Source of the DNA: Acidimicrobiales bacterium
Lineage (GTDB): Bacteria > Actinomycetota > Acidimicrobiia > Acidimicrobiales > Bog-793
Length of the DNA: 62,387 bases
NCBI GenBank assembly: GCA_035294085.1
Contig: DATGLP010000030.1
Span: forward strand, 1 to 62,387
Reading direction: 5' to 3'
Shown piece by piece: positions 16,573 through 25,718 of this stretch. The position numbers and the translations under genes are program-made. The number at the start of each line of letters is the position of its first letter. Position 1 is the stretch's first letter. Under the pieces are notes generated by a model. That model had not been told where the DNA came from. It ran no database searches and was given only the letters and a program-made list of their open reading frames with translations.

Positions 16573-17547
16573 GTGAGCGAGACCGCAGACCACGAGCCGC
16601 GTCCCGGCTACGACGTCCTCACCATGGGCAGGGTAGGCGTCGACATCTACCCGCTCCAGCCCGGTCCGCTCGAGGACGTGAAGACCTTCGAGAAGTTCCT
16701 CGGTGGTAGTGCGACCAACGTGGCCGTCGCAGCAGCGCGCCTCGCGCGGCGCAGCGCCGTCATCACGCGCGTCGGCGAGGACCCCTTCGGGCGCTTCGTT
16801 CGCCGGACGATCCGCGAGCTCGGAGTTGACGACGCCTTCGTCGGCACGGTTCCGGGGCTGCCGACGCCGGTGACCTTCTGCGAGCTGTTCCCGCCCGACC
16901 GCTTCCCCATCTACTTCTACCGCTTCCCGAAGGCACCAGACCTCGAGGTGCGCCCCGAGGAGCTCGATCCTCACGCGATCCGTTCGGCACGGATCTTCTG
17001 GTGCACCGTGACCGGGCTGTCCGCCGAGCCGAGCCGGGCAGCGCACCGACACGCCCTCGCGCTCCGCTCGCGTCGCGGACCGACGGTCCTCGACCTCGAC
17101 TACCGGGCCAGCTTCTGGAGCTCGCCGGAGGCCGCTCGCGCTGCGATCGACGAGGTCCTCCCGATGGTGACCATCGCCGTCGGCAACCGGGAGGAGTGCG
17201 CGGTCGCGACGGGCGCGAACGATCCGGAGCGCGCCGCGGACACCCTCCTCGAGCGCGGCGTGGAGCTGGTCGTCGTGAAGGCCGGCCCCGACGGCGTGAT
17301 GGCGCGCACGGCCGAGCGGCGCGTCGTCGTCCCGCCCGTCGCCGTCGACGTCGTGAACGGTCTCGGCGCGGGCGATGCCTTCGGCGGTGCGCTCTGCCAC
17401 GGCCTGCTCGCCGGCTGGGACCTCGAGCGGGCGCTGCGCTTCGCGAACGTCGCCGGGGCGATCGTCGCCTCCCGCCTCGAGTGCTCGACCGCGATGCCAA
17501 CGGCTGCGGAGGTCGAGCGACTGCTGGGATCGGTGGCCCATGCTTGA
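16573..17547 (+). CDS. iolC: 5-dehydro-2-deoxygluconokinase
   Basis: A 324-aa PfkB-family kinase that phosphorylates 2-deoxy-5-keto-gluconate in inositol catabolism. It has TMGRVGVDIYPLQ at the start, KFLGGSATNVAVAAARLA, and the C-terminal nucleotide and anion-hole motif VNGLGAGDAFGGALCHGL with the catalytic Asp. Many proteobacterial IolC proteins carry an extra C-terminal aldolase-like DUF2090 domain; this one does not, but the next gene is aldolase-like. The start is GTG at 16573 after a weak GGCAGAG site. It overlaps the next gene by 8 bp. Confidence 0.92.
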   Translation: MSETADHEPRPGYDVLTMGRVGVDIYPLQPGPLEDVKTFEKFLGGSATNVAVAAARLARRSAVITRVGEDPFGRFVRRTIRELGVDDAFVGTVPGLPTPVTFCELFPPDRFPIYFYRFPKAPDLEVRPEELDPHAIRSARIFWCTVTGLSAEPSRAAHRHALALRSRRGPTVLDLDYRASFWSSPEAARAAIDEVLPMVTIAVGNREECAVATGANDPERAADTLLERGVELVVVKAGPDGVMARTAERRVVVPPVAVDVVNGLGAGDAFGGALCHGLLAGWDLERALRFANVAGAIVASRLECSTAMPTAAEVERLLGSVAHA

Positions 17548-18421
17548 TCGCCGCACCGCCAGGCTGCGGGACATCCGGGTGCACGAGCCGCAAGCCATAG
17601 CGGAGGCGGCGCGCCGGAGGAGGCGGCGGCCGATCGTCGGGGCCGACGGCAAGATCTTCATCGTCGCCGCCGACCACCCCGCCCGGGGCAGCCTGGGTGT
17701 CGGACCCGAACCGATGGCGATGGCCGACCGAGAGGACCTCTTGGAGCGGCTGTGCATCGCGCTCGGCCGCCCCTGCGTCGACGGGGTCCTCGCCACCCCC
17801 GACATCGTCGAGGACCTCCTCCTCCTCGGCGTGCTGGAGGACAAGGTCGTCATCGGATCGATGAACCGCGGGGGCCTCGTCGGCTCCGCGTTCGAGCTCG
17901 ACGACCGGTTCACGGCCTACGACGTGGAGACCATCGCCGCCATGGGGCTCGACGGCGGGAAGATGCTGTGCCGCATCGCGCCCGAGGACCCGGCCACGGC
18001 GCCGGTGCTCGAGGCGTGCGGTCGCGCCATCACCGCGCTGGCCGCGCACCGCATGATGGCGATGGTCGAACCGTTCTGGGCGCGCCGGTCCGGCGATCGC
18101 ATCTGGAACGACCTCTCGAGCGAGAAGGTCATCCACTCCGTCGCGATCACGGCTGCTCTCGGCGCGACCAGCGCGTACACCTGGCTGAAGCTGCCCGTCG
18201 TCGCAGACATGGCGCGCGTCGTGGCGGCGACGACCCTGCCGGTCGTCGTCCTCGGCGGGGACCCCAGCACCCGGGAGGGCGACACCCTCGAGGCGCTCGC
18301 CAAGGCGCTCGCGCTCGACGGCGTCCGTGGCCTCGCGGCGGGCCGCGCCCTCCTCTACCCAGAAGACGACGACGTCGCGGCCGCCATCGACCGGATGGGC
18401 GCCGCGCTCGGCCGTGGCTGA
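17540..18421 (+). CDS. Aldolase-like (beta/alpha)8 protein of the Cgl0158 family
   Basis: A 293-aa TIM-barrel protein of the DeoC/class I aldolase type that is habitually encoded next to iolC in actinobacteria. Visible features are IFIVAADHPARG near residue 40, VIGSMNRGGLVG, MMAMVEPFW, and a Lys in AYTWLKLPVVADM (residue 217), placed like a Schiff-base lysine, followed by VVVLGGDPS. No IolJ aldolase is in the locus, so I infer that this protein may split 2-deoxy-5-keto-gluconate 6-phosphate into dihydroxyacetone phosphate and malonate semialdehyde. The ATG at 17540 overlaps the iolC end. Confidence 0.75.
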   Translation: MLDRRTARLRDIRVHEPQAIAEAARRRRRRPIVGADGKIFIVAADHPARGSLGVGPEPMAMADREDLLERLCIALGRPCVDGVLATPDIVEDLLLLGVLEDKVVIGSMNRGGLVGSAFELDDRFTAYDVETIAAMGLDGGKMLCRIAPEDPATAPVLEACGRAITALAAHRMMAMVEPFWARRSGDRIWNDLSSEKVIHSVAITAALGATSAYTWLKLPVVADMARVVAATTLPVVVLGGDPSTREGDTLEALAKALALDGVRGLAAGRALLYPEDDDVAAAIDRMGAALGRG

Positions 18422-18514
18422 GCCACGCGCAGTGCGCCGCCGGCGAGCGGCGCCCGCAGCTGACCCCCTTCCGCTGCGCGTCCGCGCCGGAGCGACCGGC
18501 GGGGGCACGCGGAG

Positions 18515-19534
18515 GTGACGAGGCGACCTCGGCGAGCGCGCCTCGCCGTCCTCGGGCTCGGGCGGATGGGCTCGGTGCACGCGGCGAACCTGGCGCGCGC
18601 CTGCCCATCGGCCGAGCTCATCGCCTGCTACGACCGAGATCCCGACGTCGCGCGCGCCGCCGCGGAACGCTACGGCGCCGTCGCGGTGCCCAGCGTCGAG
18701 GACCTGCTCGGGATCGAGGGCCTCGACGGCCTCGTGATCGCGGCGCCCACCGCGGCGCACGCGCCCCTCGCCCTCGCTGCGGCCGAGGCGGGGCTCGGCA
18801 CGTTCGTCGAGAAGCCCATCGCACTCGACCGTCGCTCGACGCTGCAGGTCGTCGAGCGGTTCGAGGCCGCACGGCTGGCGCTGCAGGTCGGCTTCAACCG
18901 CCGTTTCGACGAGTCCGTCGCCGACGTCCATCGCCGCGTTCGTGCCGGCGAGCTCGGCCCGCCGTACTTCCTCCGGATCTCCCAGCGCGACATGGCGCCG
19001 CCGCGACCGGAGTTCCTGGCCGGCTCCGGCGGCATCTTCCTCGACATGGGGATCCACGACTTCGATCTGGCACGATTCCTCGTCGGCGACGTCGCGCGAG
19101 TCAGCGCCGTCGGCGCGGCGCTCGCCGACCCGGGGCTGCGCGACATCGGGGACTTCGACACCGCCGTCGCCACGCTCGAGTTCGCCAACGGGGCCCTCGG
19201 CGTCGTCGACCTCGGCCGCGCCGCGGGCTACGGCTACGAGAGCTCTGCCGAGCTCGTCGGCGCCACGGCGACGGTCCGGCTCGAGACCCCTCCCGCGCTG
19301 GCAGCCGAGTGGCTGCGCGCCGGAGAGGCGACCCGCCCGCTGCTCCGCTCCTACGACCGCCGCTATGGTCCCGCCTTCGCCGCCGAGCTCGAGGCGTTCG
19401 CCCGCGCCCTCCTCGACGGCACCCCGGTGCCCGTCACGGGGCGAGACGCGCTCGCCGCCTTCGAGGTCGCGCTCGCAGCGACGCGCTCGTGCGCGCTCGG
19501 CCGTCCCGTCTCCCTCGACGAGGTCGTCGAGTGA
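18515..19534 (+). CDS. Inositol dehydrogenase-like Gfo/Idh/MocA protein
   Basis: A 339-aa NAD(P)-dependent dehydrogenase. The Rossmann start LAVLGLGRMGSVHAANLA, FVEKPIALD with the catalytic Lys, GFNRRFDES and FLDMGIHDFDLARF with the Asp and His used by IolG are all present. It is a paralogue of the iolG at 20488. It could oxidise scyllo- or chiro-inositol, or act on a different polyol of the same pathway. GTG at 18515 follows GCGGAG. It lies 93 bp after the aldolase-like gene and 55 bp before iolE. Confidence 0.85.
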   Translation: MTRRPRRARLAVLGLGRMGSVHAANLARACPSAELIACYDRDPDVARAAAERYGAVAVPSVEDLLGIEGLDGLVIAAPTAAHAPLALAAAEAGLGTFVEKPIALDRRSTLQVVERFEAARLALQVGFNRRFDESVADVHRRVRAGELGPPYFLRISQRDMAPPRPEFLAGSGGIFLDMGIHDFDLARFLVGDVARVSAVGAALADPGLRDIGDFDTAVATLEFANGALGVVDLGRAAGYGYESSAELVGATATVRLETPPALAAEWLRAGEATRPLLRSYDRRYGPAFAAELEAFARALLDGTPVPVTGRDALAAFEVALAATRSCALGRPVSLDEVVE

Positions 19535-19589
19535 GGGCAACTCGCCGGTGGGAGCGCTCGGCTCGCCAGGCTGGCAGGAGCGGACGCCG

Positions 19590-20495
19590 ATGAGCGCCTG
19601 CGCGGCCAGCGTGCTCGACCGCCTCGCGGGCGCGCCCATCTCCTGGGGCGTGTGCGAGGTGCCCGGCTGGGGCACCACGCTGTCCCGGGACCGGGTCCTG
19701 TCCGAGATCGCGGCGCTCGGGCTGCGCGCGACCGAGCTCGGTCCGCGCGGCTACCTCGGCGCGAGCCCCGAGGAGGTGGCCGCACTGCTCGGCGTGCACG
19801 GCCTCGCCTGCGTCGGCGGCTTCGTGCCCCTCGTCCTGCACGATCCCGGTGCCCGCGCCGCGCTGCGGCGAGACGCCGAGGACGCGGCCCAGCTGCTCGC
19901 GGGCGCCGGCGGCTCCTACTTCGTGACCGCGGCGGTCCGCGACGCCGCGTGGTCCGAGCCGCTCGACCTCGACGAGCCCGGATGGGCGGCGCTCGCCGCC
20001 GGGCTCGGCATCGTCGAGGAGATCTGCCGCGACCACGGGCTCGTGCAGGTGCTCCACCCCCACGTCGGCACGCTCGTCGAACGGGCCGACCAGCTGCAGA
20101 ACCTCCTCGGACGCTCCTCCGTACGCATCTGCCTCGACACCGGCCACCTGGCGATCGGCGGCGTCGACCCCGTCGCGTTCGCGAACGAGCACGCGGCACG
20201 CGTCGCGCTCGTCCACCTGAAGGACGTCGACCTCTCCCGCGCCGCGGGCGTGCTGGCGCACCGAACGAGCCTGCTCGCCGCGACCCGTGGCGGCCTGTTC
20301 CGGCGCCTCGGCGCGGGCGACCTCGACATCGGCGCCGTGGTGCGCGCGCTCGAGGGCGCCGGGTACGGCGGGTGGTACGTGCTCGAGCAGGACACGGTGA
20401 TCGACGCCGGCGTCGCGGCGGCAGCCGACCCGGCGCGAGACGTCCAGGCGAGCATCGACTACCTGCGCGGCGAGCTCGGGACCGCCGGTGGCTGA
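19590..20495 (+). CDS. iolE: Inosose dehydratase
   Basis: A 301-aa TIM-barrel enzyme of the xylose-isomerase-like group. It removes water from 2-keto-myo-inositol to give 3D-trihydroxycyclohexane-1,2-dione. Evidence includes APISWGVCEVPGWG at the start, ATELGPRGYLG, LHPHVGTLVE, CLDTGHLAIGG and ALVHLKDVDL with the expected metal-binding Glu, Asp and His positions. The frame is open upstream, but ATG at 19590 has AGGAG 9 nt before it and matches the family. It overlaps iolG by 8 bp. Confidence 0.92.
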   Translation: MSACAASVLDRLAGAPISWGVCEVPGWGTTLSRDRVLSEIAALGLRATELGPRGYLGASPEEVAALLGVHGLACVGGFVPLVLHDPGARAALRRDAEDAAQLLAGAGGSYFVTAAVRDAAWSEPLDLDEPGWAALAAGLGIVEEICRDHGLVQVLHPHVGTLVERADQLQNLLGRSSVRICLDTGHLAIGGVDPVAFANEHAARVALVHLKDVDLSRAAGVLAHRTSLLAATRGGLFRRLGAGDLDIGAVVRALEGAGYGGWYVLEQDTVIDAGVAAAADPARDVQASIDYLRGELGTAGG

Positions 20496-21522
20496 CGCGA
20501 CGATGGACGGCGAGCTCGCGATCGGCATCATCGGCACCGGCCACATCGGCTCGATGCACGCGCGCCTGCTCGCCGGCCAGGTGCGCGGCGCACGCCTCGC
20601 GGCCGTCGCCGACGCCGTCGAGGCCTCGGCGATCGCCCAGGCCGAGGCGCTCGGCGTGCCAGCCATGAGCGTTGCCGACCTGCTCACCGACCCCGGCGTC
20701 GACGCCGTGGGGATCTGCTCCCCCACGTCCACGCACCCCGACCTCATCGTCGCCGCAGCCGAGGCGGGCAAGGCGATCTTCTGCGAGAAGCCGATCTCGC
20801 TCGATCTCGGCGAGGTCGACCGGGCGCTCCAGGCGATCGCGAGGAACGGAACCCCACTCATGGTCGGGTTCAACCGGCGCTTCGACCCCGCGCACAAGGC
20901 GGTGCGCGACGCCGTCGTGAACGGCCGCGTCGGCGACCCGCACCTGCTGCGCATCACAAGCCGTGATCCCTCGCCGCCACCGCTGTCGTACGCGGCCGGC
21001 TCGGGCGGCCTCTTCCTCGACATGACGATCCACGACTTCGACATGGCCCGCTACGTCACCGGCTCGGAGGTCACGGAGGTCTTCGCACGCGGCGCGATCC
21101 GCCTCGTCCCCGAGCTCGCTGAGCTCGGCGACATCGACACCGCCGTCGTCGTCCTCGAGCACGAGAACGGCTGCCTCACGGTCATCGACAACAGCCGGCG
21201 CGCGCCCTACGGCTACGACCAGCGCGTCGAGGTCCTCGGGAGCCGCTCGCTCGTGGCCTCGGAGAACCCCCTCGCCACGACCGCACTCGTCGCCGACGAG
21301 GACGGCATCTGCCGCAGCGTGCTCCCCTCGTTCTTCGTCGAGCGCTACCGCGCCTCGTACCTCGCGCAGTGGGAGGCGTTCGCCGCCGCCGCCGCCGAGG
21401 GGAGCGCCCCGCCGACCACGGGCGACGACGGCCGGGCAGCGCTCGTCCTCGGTCTCGCGGCGCGGCGCTCGCTCGTGCATCGTCGCCCCGTCTCGCCTGC
21501 AGAGATCCTCGCGGCCTCGTGA
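20488..21522 (+). CDS. iolG: Inositol 2-dehydrogenase
   Basis: A 344-aa NAD-dependent enzyme that oxidises myo-inositol to 2-keto-myo-inositol, the first step of the pathway. It has IGIIGTGHIGSMHARLL, FCEKPISLDL (catalytic Lys), GFNRRFDPAHKAV, FLDMTIHDFDMARYV and a C-terminal SFFVERYRASYLAQWEAF typical of IolG. Of the two paralogues this one is closer to characterised IolG. The start is GTG at 20488; ATG at 20503 is an alternative. It ends the rightward arm, 51 bp from the converging DUF47 gene. Confidence 0.92.
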   Translation: MADATMDGELAIGIIGTGHIGSMHARLLAGQVRGARLAAVADAVEASAIAQAEALGVPAMSVADLLTDPGVDAVGICSPTSTHPDLIVAAAEAGKAIFCEKPISLDLGEVDRALQAIARNGTPLMVGFNRRFDPAHKAVRDAVVNGRVGDPHLLRITSRDPSPPPLSYAAGSGGLFLDMTIHDFDMARYVTGSEVTEVFARGAIRLVPELAELGDIDTAVVVLEHENGCLTVIDNSRRAPYGYDQRVEVLGSRSLVASENPLATTALVADEDGICRSVLPSFFVERYRASYLAQWEAFAAAAAEGSAPPTTGDDGRAALVLGLAARRSLVHRRPVSPAEILAAS

Positions 21523-21527
21523 GCACG

Positions 21528-21556
21528 CGGTCGCGCCGGTCGTCCACGTGCGACCG
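21528..21556. terminator. Possible bidirectional terminator between iolG and the DUF47 gene
   Basis: CGGTCGC (21528-21534) and GCGACCG (21550-21556) form a perfect 7-bp inverted repeat around a 15-base loop, between two converging genes. There is no T-run on either side, so its strength is uncertain. Confidence 0.35.
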
Positions 21557-21573
21557 GGCGGGCCGGGCCGCGC

Positions 21574-22314
21574 TCAGCGACGTGCATCGCTCAGGAAGAA
21601 GCCTTCGCCCCGCTTCACGAGAGCGTCGAAGAGCACGTCGACGGCCTCGCCGAAGCGCAGCCCCACGACGTCGAGGCGCCGGAGGAGCTCACGGTGCTTG
21701 AGCAGCTCCACGCTCAGCTCCTCGGCGAACAGCGTCGCGACCTCGCGCTGGAAGTGGCGCCGAACCTCGTTCGCGTGGTGCTTGGCCGACAGCAGGGACG
21801 AGCCGACGCTCGCCGGGTTGCGGGCGATCGCGCCCACCCCGGCCGAGAGCGCCTCGATGCCCTCCCGCAAGGTCGCGAGGACGGCGGCGAGGTTGCGGGG
21901 CGACGTCGGGCGGTACAGCCGCCACTCCCGGACGAAGTCGCGCACGTTGTCCAGCACGTCGTCGATCGAGCGCGAGAGCCGAAAGAGGTCCTCGCGATCG
22001 AGCGGCGTCACGATGGCCTCGCTGAGCTCGGCGACGAGCCGCTGGCGCAGCTCGTCGCCGCGCTGCTCGATCAGACGGATCTGGGGCTCGATGTCGTCGC
22101 GGTCGTGCGCCCCCGCGACGACCTCCTCGGCGAACTGCACGCCCTCGAGCGCGCAGCCCAGGTGCTCGACGAGGATGGCGGCGAGCGCGGGTCCGCTGCG
22201 CCCGGCGACGTCTCGCACGTAGAAGCGCAGACGCTGGACGCTCTGGCCGAGGCGCGTCCGCGCCGGCCGGGGCGCGCCGCCAGCGCGCGCGGGGCTCGCG
22301 CCGGCGCCGGCCAT
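21574..22314 (-). CDS. DUF47 (PhoU-like) PiT accessory protein
   Basis: A 246-aa all-helical protein of the DUF47/PhoU_div family. Typical pieces are HLGCALEGVQFAEEVV, RLIEQRGDELRQRLVAEL, SEAIVTPLDREDLFRLSRSIDDVLDNV (with the recurrent acidic E/D-rich metal-site pattern) and HHANEVRRHFQREV. Such proteins normally sit beside a PiT phosphate transporter and modulate it. Here the PiT gene is 4.6 kb away at the head of the same leftward gene series, with iolB-iolD-iolA in between. ATG at 22314 shares a base with the iolA stop (TGATG), so translation is coupled. Confidence 0.85.
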   Translation of the reverse strand: MAGAGASPARAGGAPRPARTRLGQSVQRLRFYVRDVAGRSGPALAAILVEHLGCALEGVQFAEEVVAGAHDRDDIEPQIRLIEQRGDELRQRLVAELSEAIVTPLDREDLFRLSRSIDDVLDNVRDFVREWRLYRPTSPRNLAAVLATLREGIEALSAGVGAIARNPASVGSSLLSAKHHANEVRRHFQREVATLFAEELSVELLKHRELLRRLDVVGLRFGEAVDVLFDALVKRGEGFFLSDARR

Positions 22315-23807
22315 CACCGTCCGGTCGGGAAGTGGTACGCCGGGGCAGGGGCCTGGGACGTCGGCCAACGGCTCGTGACGACCTTCGGACGCGTGTAGAA
22401 GCCCACGCCCTCGGGACCGTGCATCGGCCGCTCGCCGAACAGCGAGTCCTTCCAGCCACCGAAGGAGTAGTAGGCCATCGGAACCGGTATGGGCACGTTG
22501 ATGCCCACCATGCCGACGGTCACGTTGCGGTGGAAGCGCCGCGCCGCCTCGCCAGAGCCGGTGAACAGCGCCGCTCCGTTCCCGTAGGGGTTGGCGTTCA
22601 CGAGCGCGATCGCGTCGTCGACGTCGTCCACCCGCACGACGGAGAGGACCGGACCGAAGATCTCCTCGCGGTAGGCCTCCATGTCCGGCCGGACCGCGTC
22701 GAGGATCGTCGGCCCGAGGAAGAAGCCCTCCTCATGCCCGGCCACCCGCAGGTCCCGACCGTCGAGGACGAGCCGCGCACCTGCCGACGCGGCCCGCTCG
22801 ATGATCCCGGCGATGCGCCGGCGCGCGGCGTCGGTGACGACCGGCCCCATCTCGCTCGCCGGGTCGAGGCCCGGCCCGACGACGATCTTCTCCGCGCGCT
22901 GCCTCACGCGCTCGACGAGCGCGTCGGCGCTCGCGCCGACGGCGACCGAGACCGACACCGCCATGCACCGCTCCCCCGCTGAGCCGAACGCTGCCGCCGA
23001 CAGGTGGCCGGCGACGAAGTCGACGTCCGCGTCCGGGAGCACGATGGCGTGGTTCTTCGCGCCGCCGAGCGCCTGCACGCGCTTGCCCGCCCGGCTCGCG
23101 CGCTCGTGCACGGCGCGGGCGATCGGCGTCGAGCCGACGAAGGACACCGCCGCGACCCCGGGATGGTCGATGAGCGCCTCCACGGTGACCTGGTCGCCGT
23201 GCAGGACGTTGAACACCCCGGGGGGCAGCCCGGCCTCGGCCCACAGCCTCGCGACGAGCATCGACGCCCCGGGGTCTCGCTCGCTCGGCTTCAGCACGAA
23301 GGTGTTGCCGCACGCGATCGCGACGGGGTGCATCCACATCGGGACCATGACCGGGAAGTTGAAGGGCGTGATGCCGCAGACGACACCGAGGGGCTGGCGG
23401 TAGGAGAAGACGTCCACGCCGCTCGACACCTGGTCGGAGTAGTCCCCCTTCAGCAGCTGGGGGATGCCGCAGGCGAACTCGACGACCTCGAGACCTCGCT
23501 GGACCTCGCCGCGCGCGTCCGACAGCACCTTGCCGTGCTCGCTCGACACCGTCCGCGCGAGCTCCTCGAGGTGCTCGGCGACGAGCTCACGGAAGGCGAA
23601 GAGCACGCTCGTCCGGGCGCTCAGCGAGGCCTGCGACCACTCGTCGAAGGCTGCCGCCGCCGCGCGCACCGCGGCGTCGACGTCGCTCGGCTCGGCGAGG
23701 CACACCTCGGCCTGGACCTGGCCGGTCGAAGGATCGTACACGGGCGCGAACCGGGCTGCCGTGCCGGCTGTCGTCCTGCCGCCGATGTAGTGCTCGATGC
23801 GCTGCAC
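22314..23807 (-). CDS. iolA: Methylmalonate-semialdehyde dehydrogenase (CoA-acylating)
   Basis: A 497-aa aldehyde dehydrogenase that converts malonate semialdehyde to acetyl-CoA, the last step of inositol breakdown; it also serves methylmalonate semialdehyde from valine. MmsA/IolA signatures are YRQPLGVVCGITPFNFPVMVPMWM, LGGAKNHAIVLPDAD, GSAGERCMAVSV with the catalytic Cys, and the C-terminal NVPIPVPMAYYSFGGWKDS. It lies 36 bp downstream of iolD and is coupled to the DUF47 gene. Confidence 0.95.
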   Translation of the reverse strand: MQRIEHYIGGRTTAGTAARFAPVYDPSTGQVQAEVCLAEPSDVDAAVRAAAAAFDEWSQASLSARTSVLFAFRELVAEHLEELARTVSSEHGKVLSDARGEVQRGLEVVEFACGIPQLLKGDYSDQVSSGVDVFSYRQPLGVVCGITPFNFPVMVPMWMHPVAIACGNTFVLKPSERDPGASMLVARLWAEAGLPPGVFNVLHGDQVTVEALIDHPGVAAVSFVGSTPIARAVHERASRAGKRVQALGGAKNHAIVLPDADVDFVAGHLSAAAFGSAGERCMAVSVSVAVGASADALVERVRQRAEKIVVGPGLDPASEMGPVVTDAARRRIAGIIERAASAGARLVLDGRDLRVAGHEEGFFLGPTILDAVRPDMEAYREEIFGPVLSVVRVDDVDDAIALVNANPYGNGAALFTGSGEAARRFHRNVTVGMVGINVPIPVPMAYYSFGGWKDSLFGERPMHGPEGVGFYTRPKVVTSRWPTSQAPAPAYHFPTGR

Positions 23808-23843
23808 GTCGTGCTCGCCTCCCTCGAGTCGGTCACTGCTGTG

Positions 23844-25718
23844 TCACAGGTAGCGGCGCTGGCGAGCCTTCCCCAGCTCGTAGGCGCGGCGCGCCTCGGC
23901 GGTCGCCTCCAGGCGCGAGACCTCGGCCACCGCCACATCCCACCACGCCTCGCTCGAGGGTGCGGGGATGAGCGCGCTCGCCTCGATCGTGAGGACCACA
24001 GGTCCCGCCACGCTCGCGGCCCAGCGGAGGCCCTCCTCGAGCTCGCCGATGTCCCCGCAGCGACGTGCCGCCGCGCCGAGGCTCGCGGCGTTGGCGGCGA
24101 AGTCGATCGCCAGCACCGGGCCCTCGAGGCGCCCACTCCGTGGGTCACGGCGGCGCAGGGCCGTGCCGAAGCGTGCCGCGCCCACATCCTCCGTGAGCGC
24201 GCCGATCGAGGCGAAGCCGTGGTTGTCGACCACGACGACGGTGATCTTCACCCCCTCCTGGACGGCTGTCACGAGCTCCTGCGCCAGCATCAGGTACGAG
24301 CCGTCGCCCACCAGGACGTAGACGTCGCGCTCGGGCGCCGCGAGCTTCACGCCGAGCCCGCCGGCGATCTCGTAGCCCATGCACGAGTAGCCGTACTCCA
24401 CGTGGTAGCCCTTTGGGTCCCGGGAGCGCCACAGCTTGTGCAGCTCGCCCGGCGCCGAGCCCGCCGCGCAGACGATCACCCCGTGCTCGCCGCAGGCCGC
24501 GTTGAGCGCCCCGATGACCTCGCTCTGCGCGGGCAGCGGACGGTGCCGCGTCGTGTAGGCCTCCTCGACCCGCGCGTCCCACTCGCTGGCGAGCGCCCGG
24601 ACACGCGTCCGCACCTCCGTCGCCACGCGGTAGCCGGCCAGCGCCTCGCCGAGCTGGGCGCACACCACCCGTCCGTCGCCGACGAGGGAGAGCGCCCCCA
24701 GCTTCGAGGCGTCGAGACGCGCAATGTTCGCGCTGATGAAGGTGACCTCCGGGTTGGCGAAGATGCTGTGGGAGGCGGTCGTGAAGTCGCTCCAGCGCGT
24801 CCCGATGCCGAGCACGACGTCGGCGTCGCGCGCGATCGTGTTCGCCGCTGCGCTGCCGGTCGCCCCGATCGCGCCGAGCGCGCAGGGGTGACCGTAGGGG
24901 AGCGAACCCTTGCCGGCCTGCGTCTCGGCGACGGGGATCCCCGTCGCCTCCACGAGCGCCGCGAGCTCGGCGGTGGCCTCGGCGTAGATGACCCCGCCAC
25001 CGGCGACGATGAGCGGCTGGCGCGCCCGGCGCAGCACCTCGGCCGCGCGCGCGACGGCGGCCGGGTCGGCGGGCGGGCGGTCGATGTGCCAGACACGCTC
25101 CTCGAACAGCTCCTCCGGCCAGTCGAACGCCTCCGCCTGGACGTCCTGGCAGAGCGCGATCGTGACGGCGCCGGTCCCGGCCGGGTCCGTGAGGACGCGC
25201 ATCGCCCCGAGGAGGGCGTCGAAGAGCTGCTCGGGGCGCTCGACGCGATCGAAGAAGCGCGACACCGGCCGGAACGCGTCGTTGACCGAGAGATCGCGCT
25301 CGAGCGGGTGCTCGAGCTGCTGCAGCACCGGGTCGGCCGGGCGCGTCGCGAACACGTCGCCGGGGAGGAGGAGGACCGGGAGGCGGTTGATCGTCGCGAG
25401 CGCCGCGCCCGTCACCATGTTCGTCGCGCCGGGGCCGATCGACGAGGTGCACGCGAGCGTCGAGAGGCGGTTGCGCATCCGCGCGAAGGCTGCGGCGGTG
25501 TGCACCATCGCCTGCTCGTTGCGCGCCTGGCGGTACGGGAGCTCCCCCGGACGCTCGAGCTCGGCCTCGAGCAGCGCCTGGCCGAGGCCCGCCACGTTGC
25601 CGTGCCCGAAGATGCCGAGGCAGCCCTCGATCAGGCGGTGCCTCTGGCCGTCCCGCTCGCTGCGCTGCGCCACGAGGAAGCCGACGAGCGCCTGCGCGAC
25701 GGTGCGTCGCACGGTCAT
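23844..25718 (-). CDS. iolD: 3D-(3,5/4)-trihydroxycyclohexane-1,2-dione hydrolase
   Basis: A 624-aa thiamine-diphosphate enzyme that opens the inositol-derived ring to give 5-deoxy-glucuronate. It has the catalytic Glu stretch YRQARNEQAMVH, LACTSSIGPGATNMVTGAA, and the ThDP-Mg motif GDGSYLMLAQEL through VVVDNHGFASIG. The frame stays open far upstream through iolB, but the ATG at 25718 matches the family N-terminus MTVRRTVAQALVGFL and shares one base with the iolB stop (TGATG). Confidence 0.95.
   Translation of the reverse strand: MTVRRTVAQALVGFLVAQRSERDGQRHRLIEGCLGIFGHGNVAGLGQALLEAELERPGELPYRQARNEQAMVHTAAAFARMRNRLSTLACTSSIGPGATNMVTGAALATINRLPVLLLPGDVFATRPADPVLQQLEHPLERDLSVNDAFRPVSRFFDRVERPEQLFDALLGAMRVLTDPAGTGAVTIALCQDVQAEAFDWPEELFEERVWHIDRPPADPAAVARAAEVLRRARQPLIVAGGGVIYAEATAELAALVEATGIPVAETQAGKGSLPYGHPCALGAIGATGSAAANTIARDADVVLGIGTRWSDFTTASHSIFANPEVTFISANIARLDASKLGALSLVGDGRVVCAQLGEALAGYRVATEVRTRVRALASEWDARVEEAYTTRHRPLPAQSEVIGALNAACGEHGVIVCAAGSAPGELHKLWRSRDPKGYHVEYGYSCMGYEIAGGLGVKLAAPERDVYVLVGDGSYLMLAQELVTAVQEGVKITVVVVDNHGFASIGALTEDVGAARFGTALRRRDPRSGRLEGPVLAIDFAANAASLGAAARRCGDIGELEEGLRWAASVAGPVVLTIEASALIPAPSSEAWWDVAVAEVSRLEATAEARRAYELGKARQRRYL

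Noticed and set aside
16763-19678. A 971-aa open frame on the minus strand through iolC and neighbours
   Set aside because: It runs antisense to several well supported genes and shows only GC-driven low-complexity sequence.
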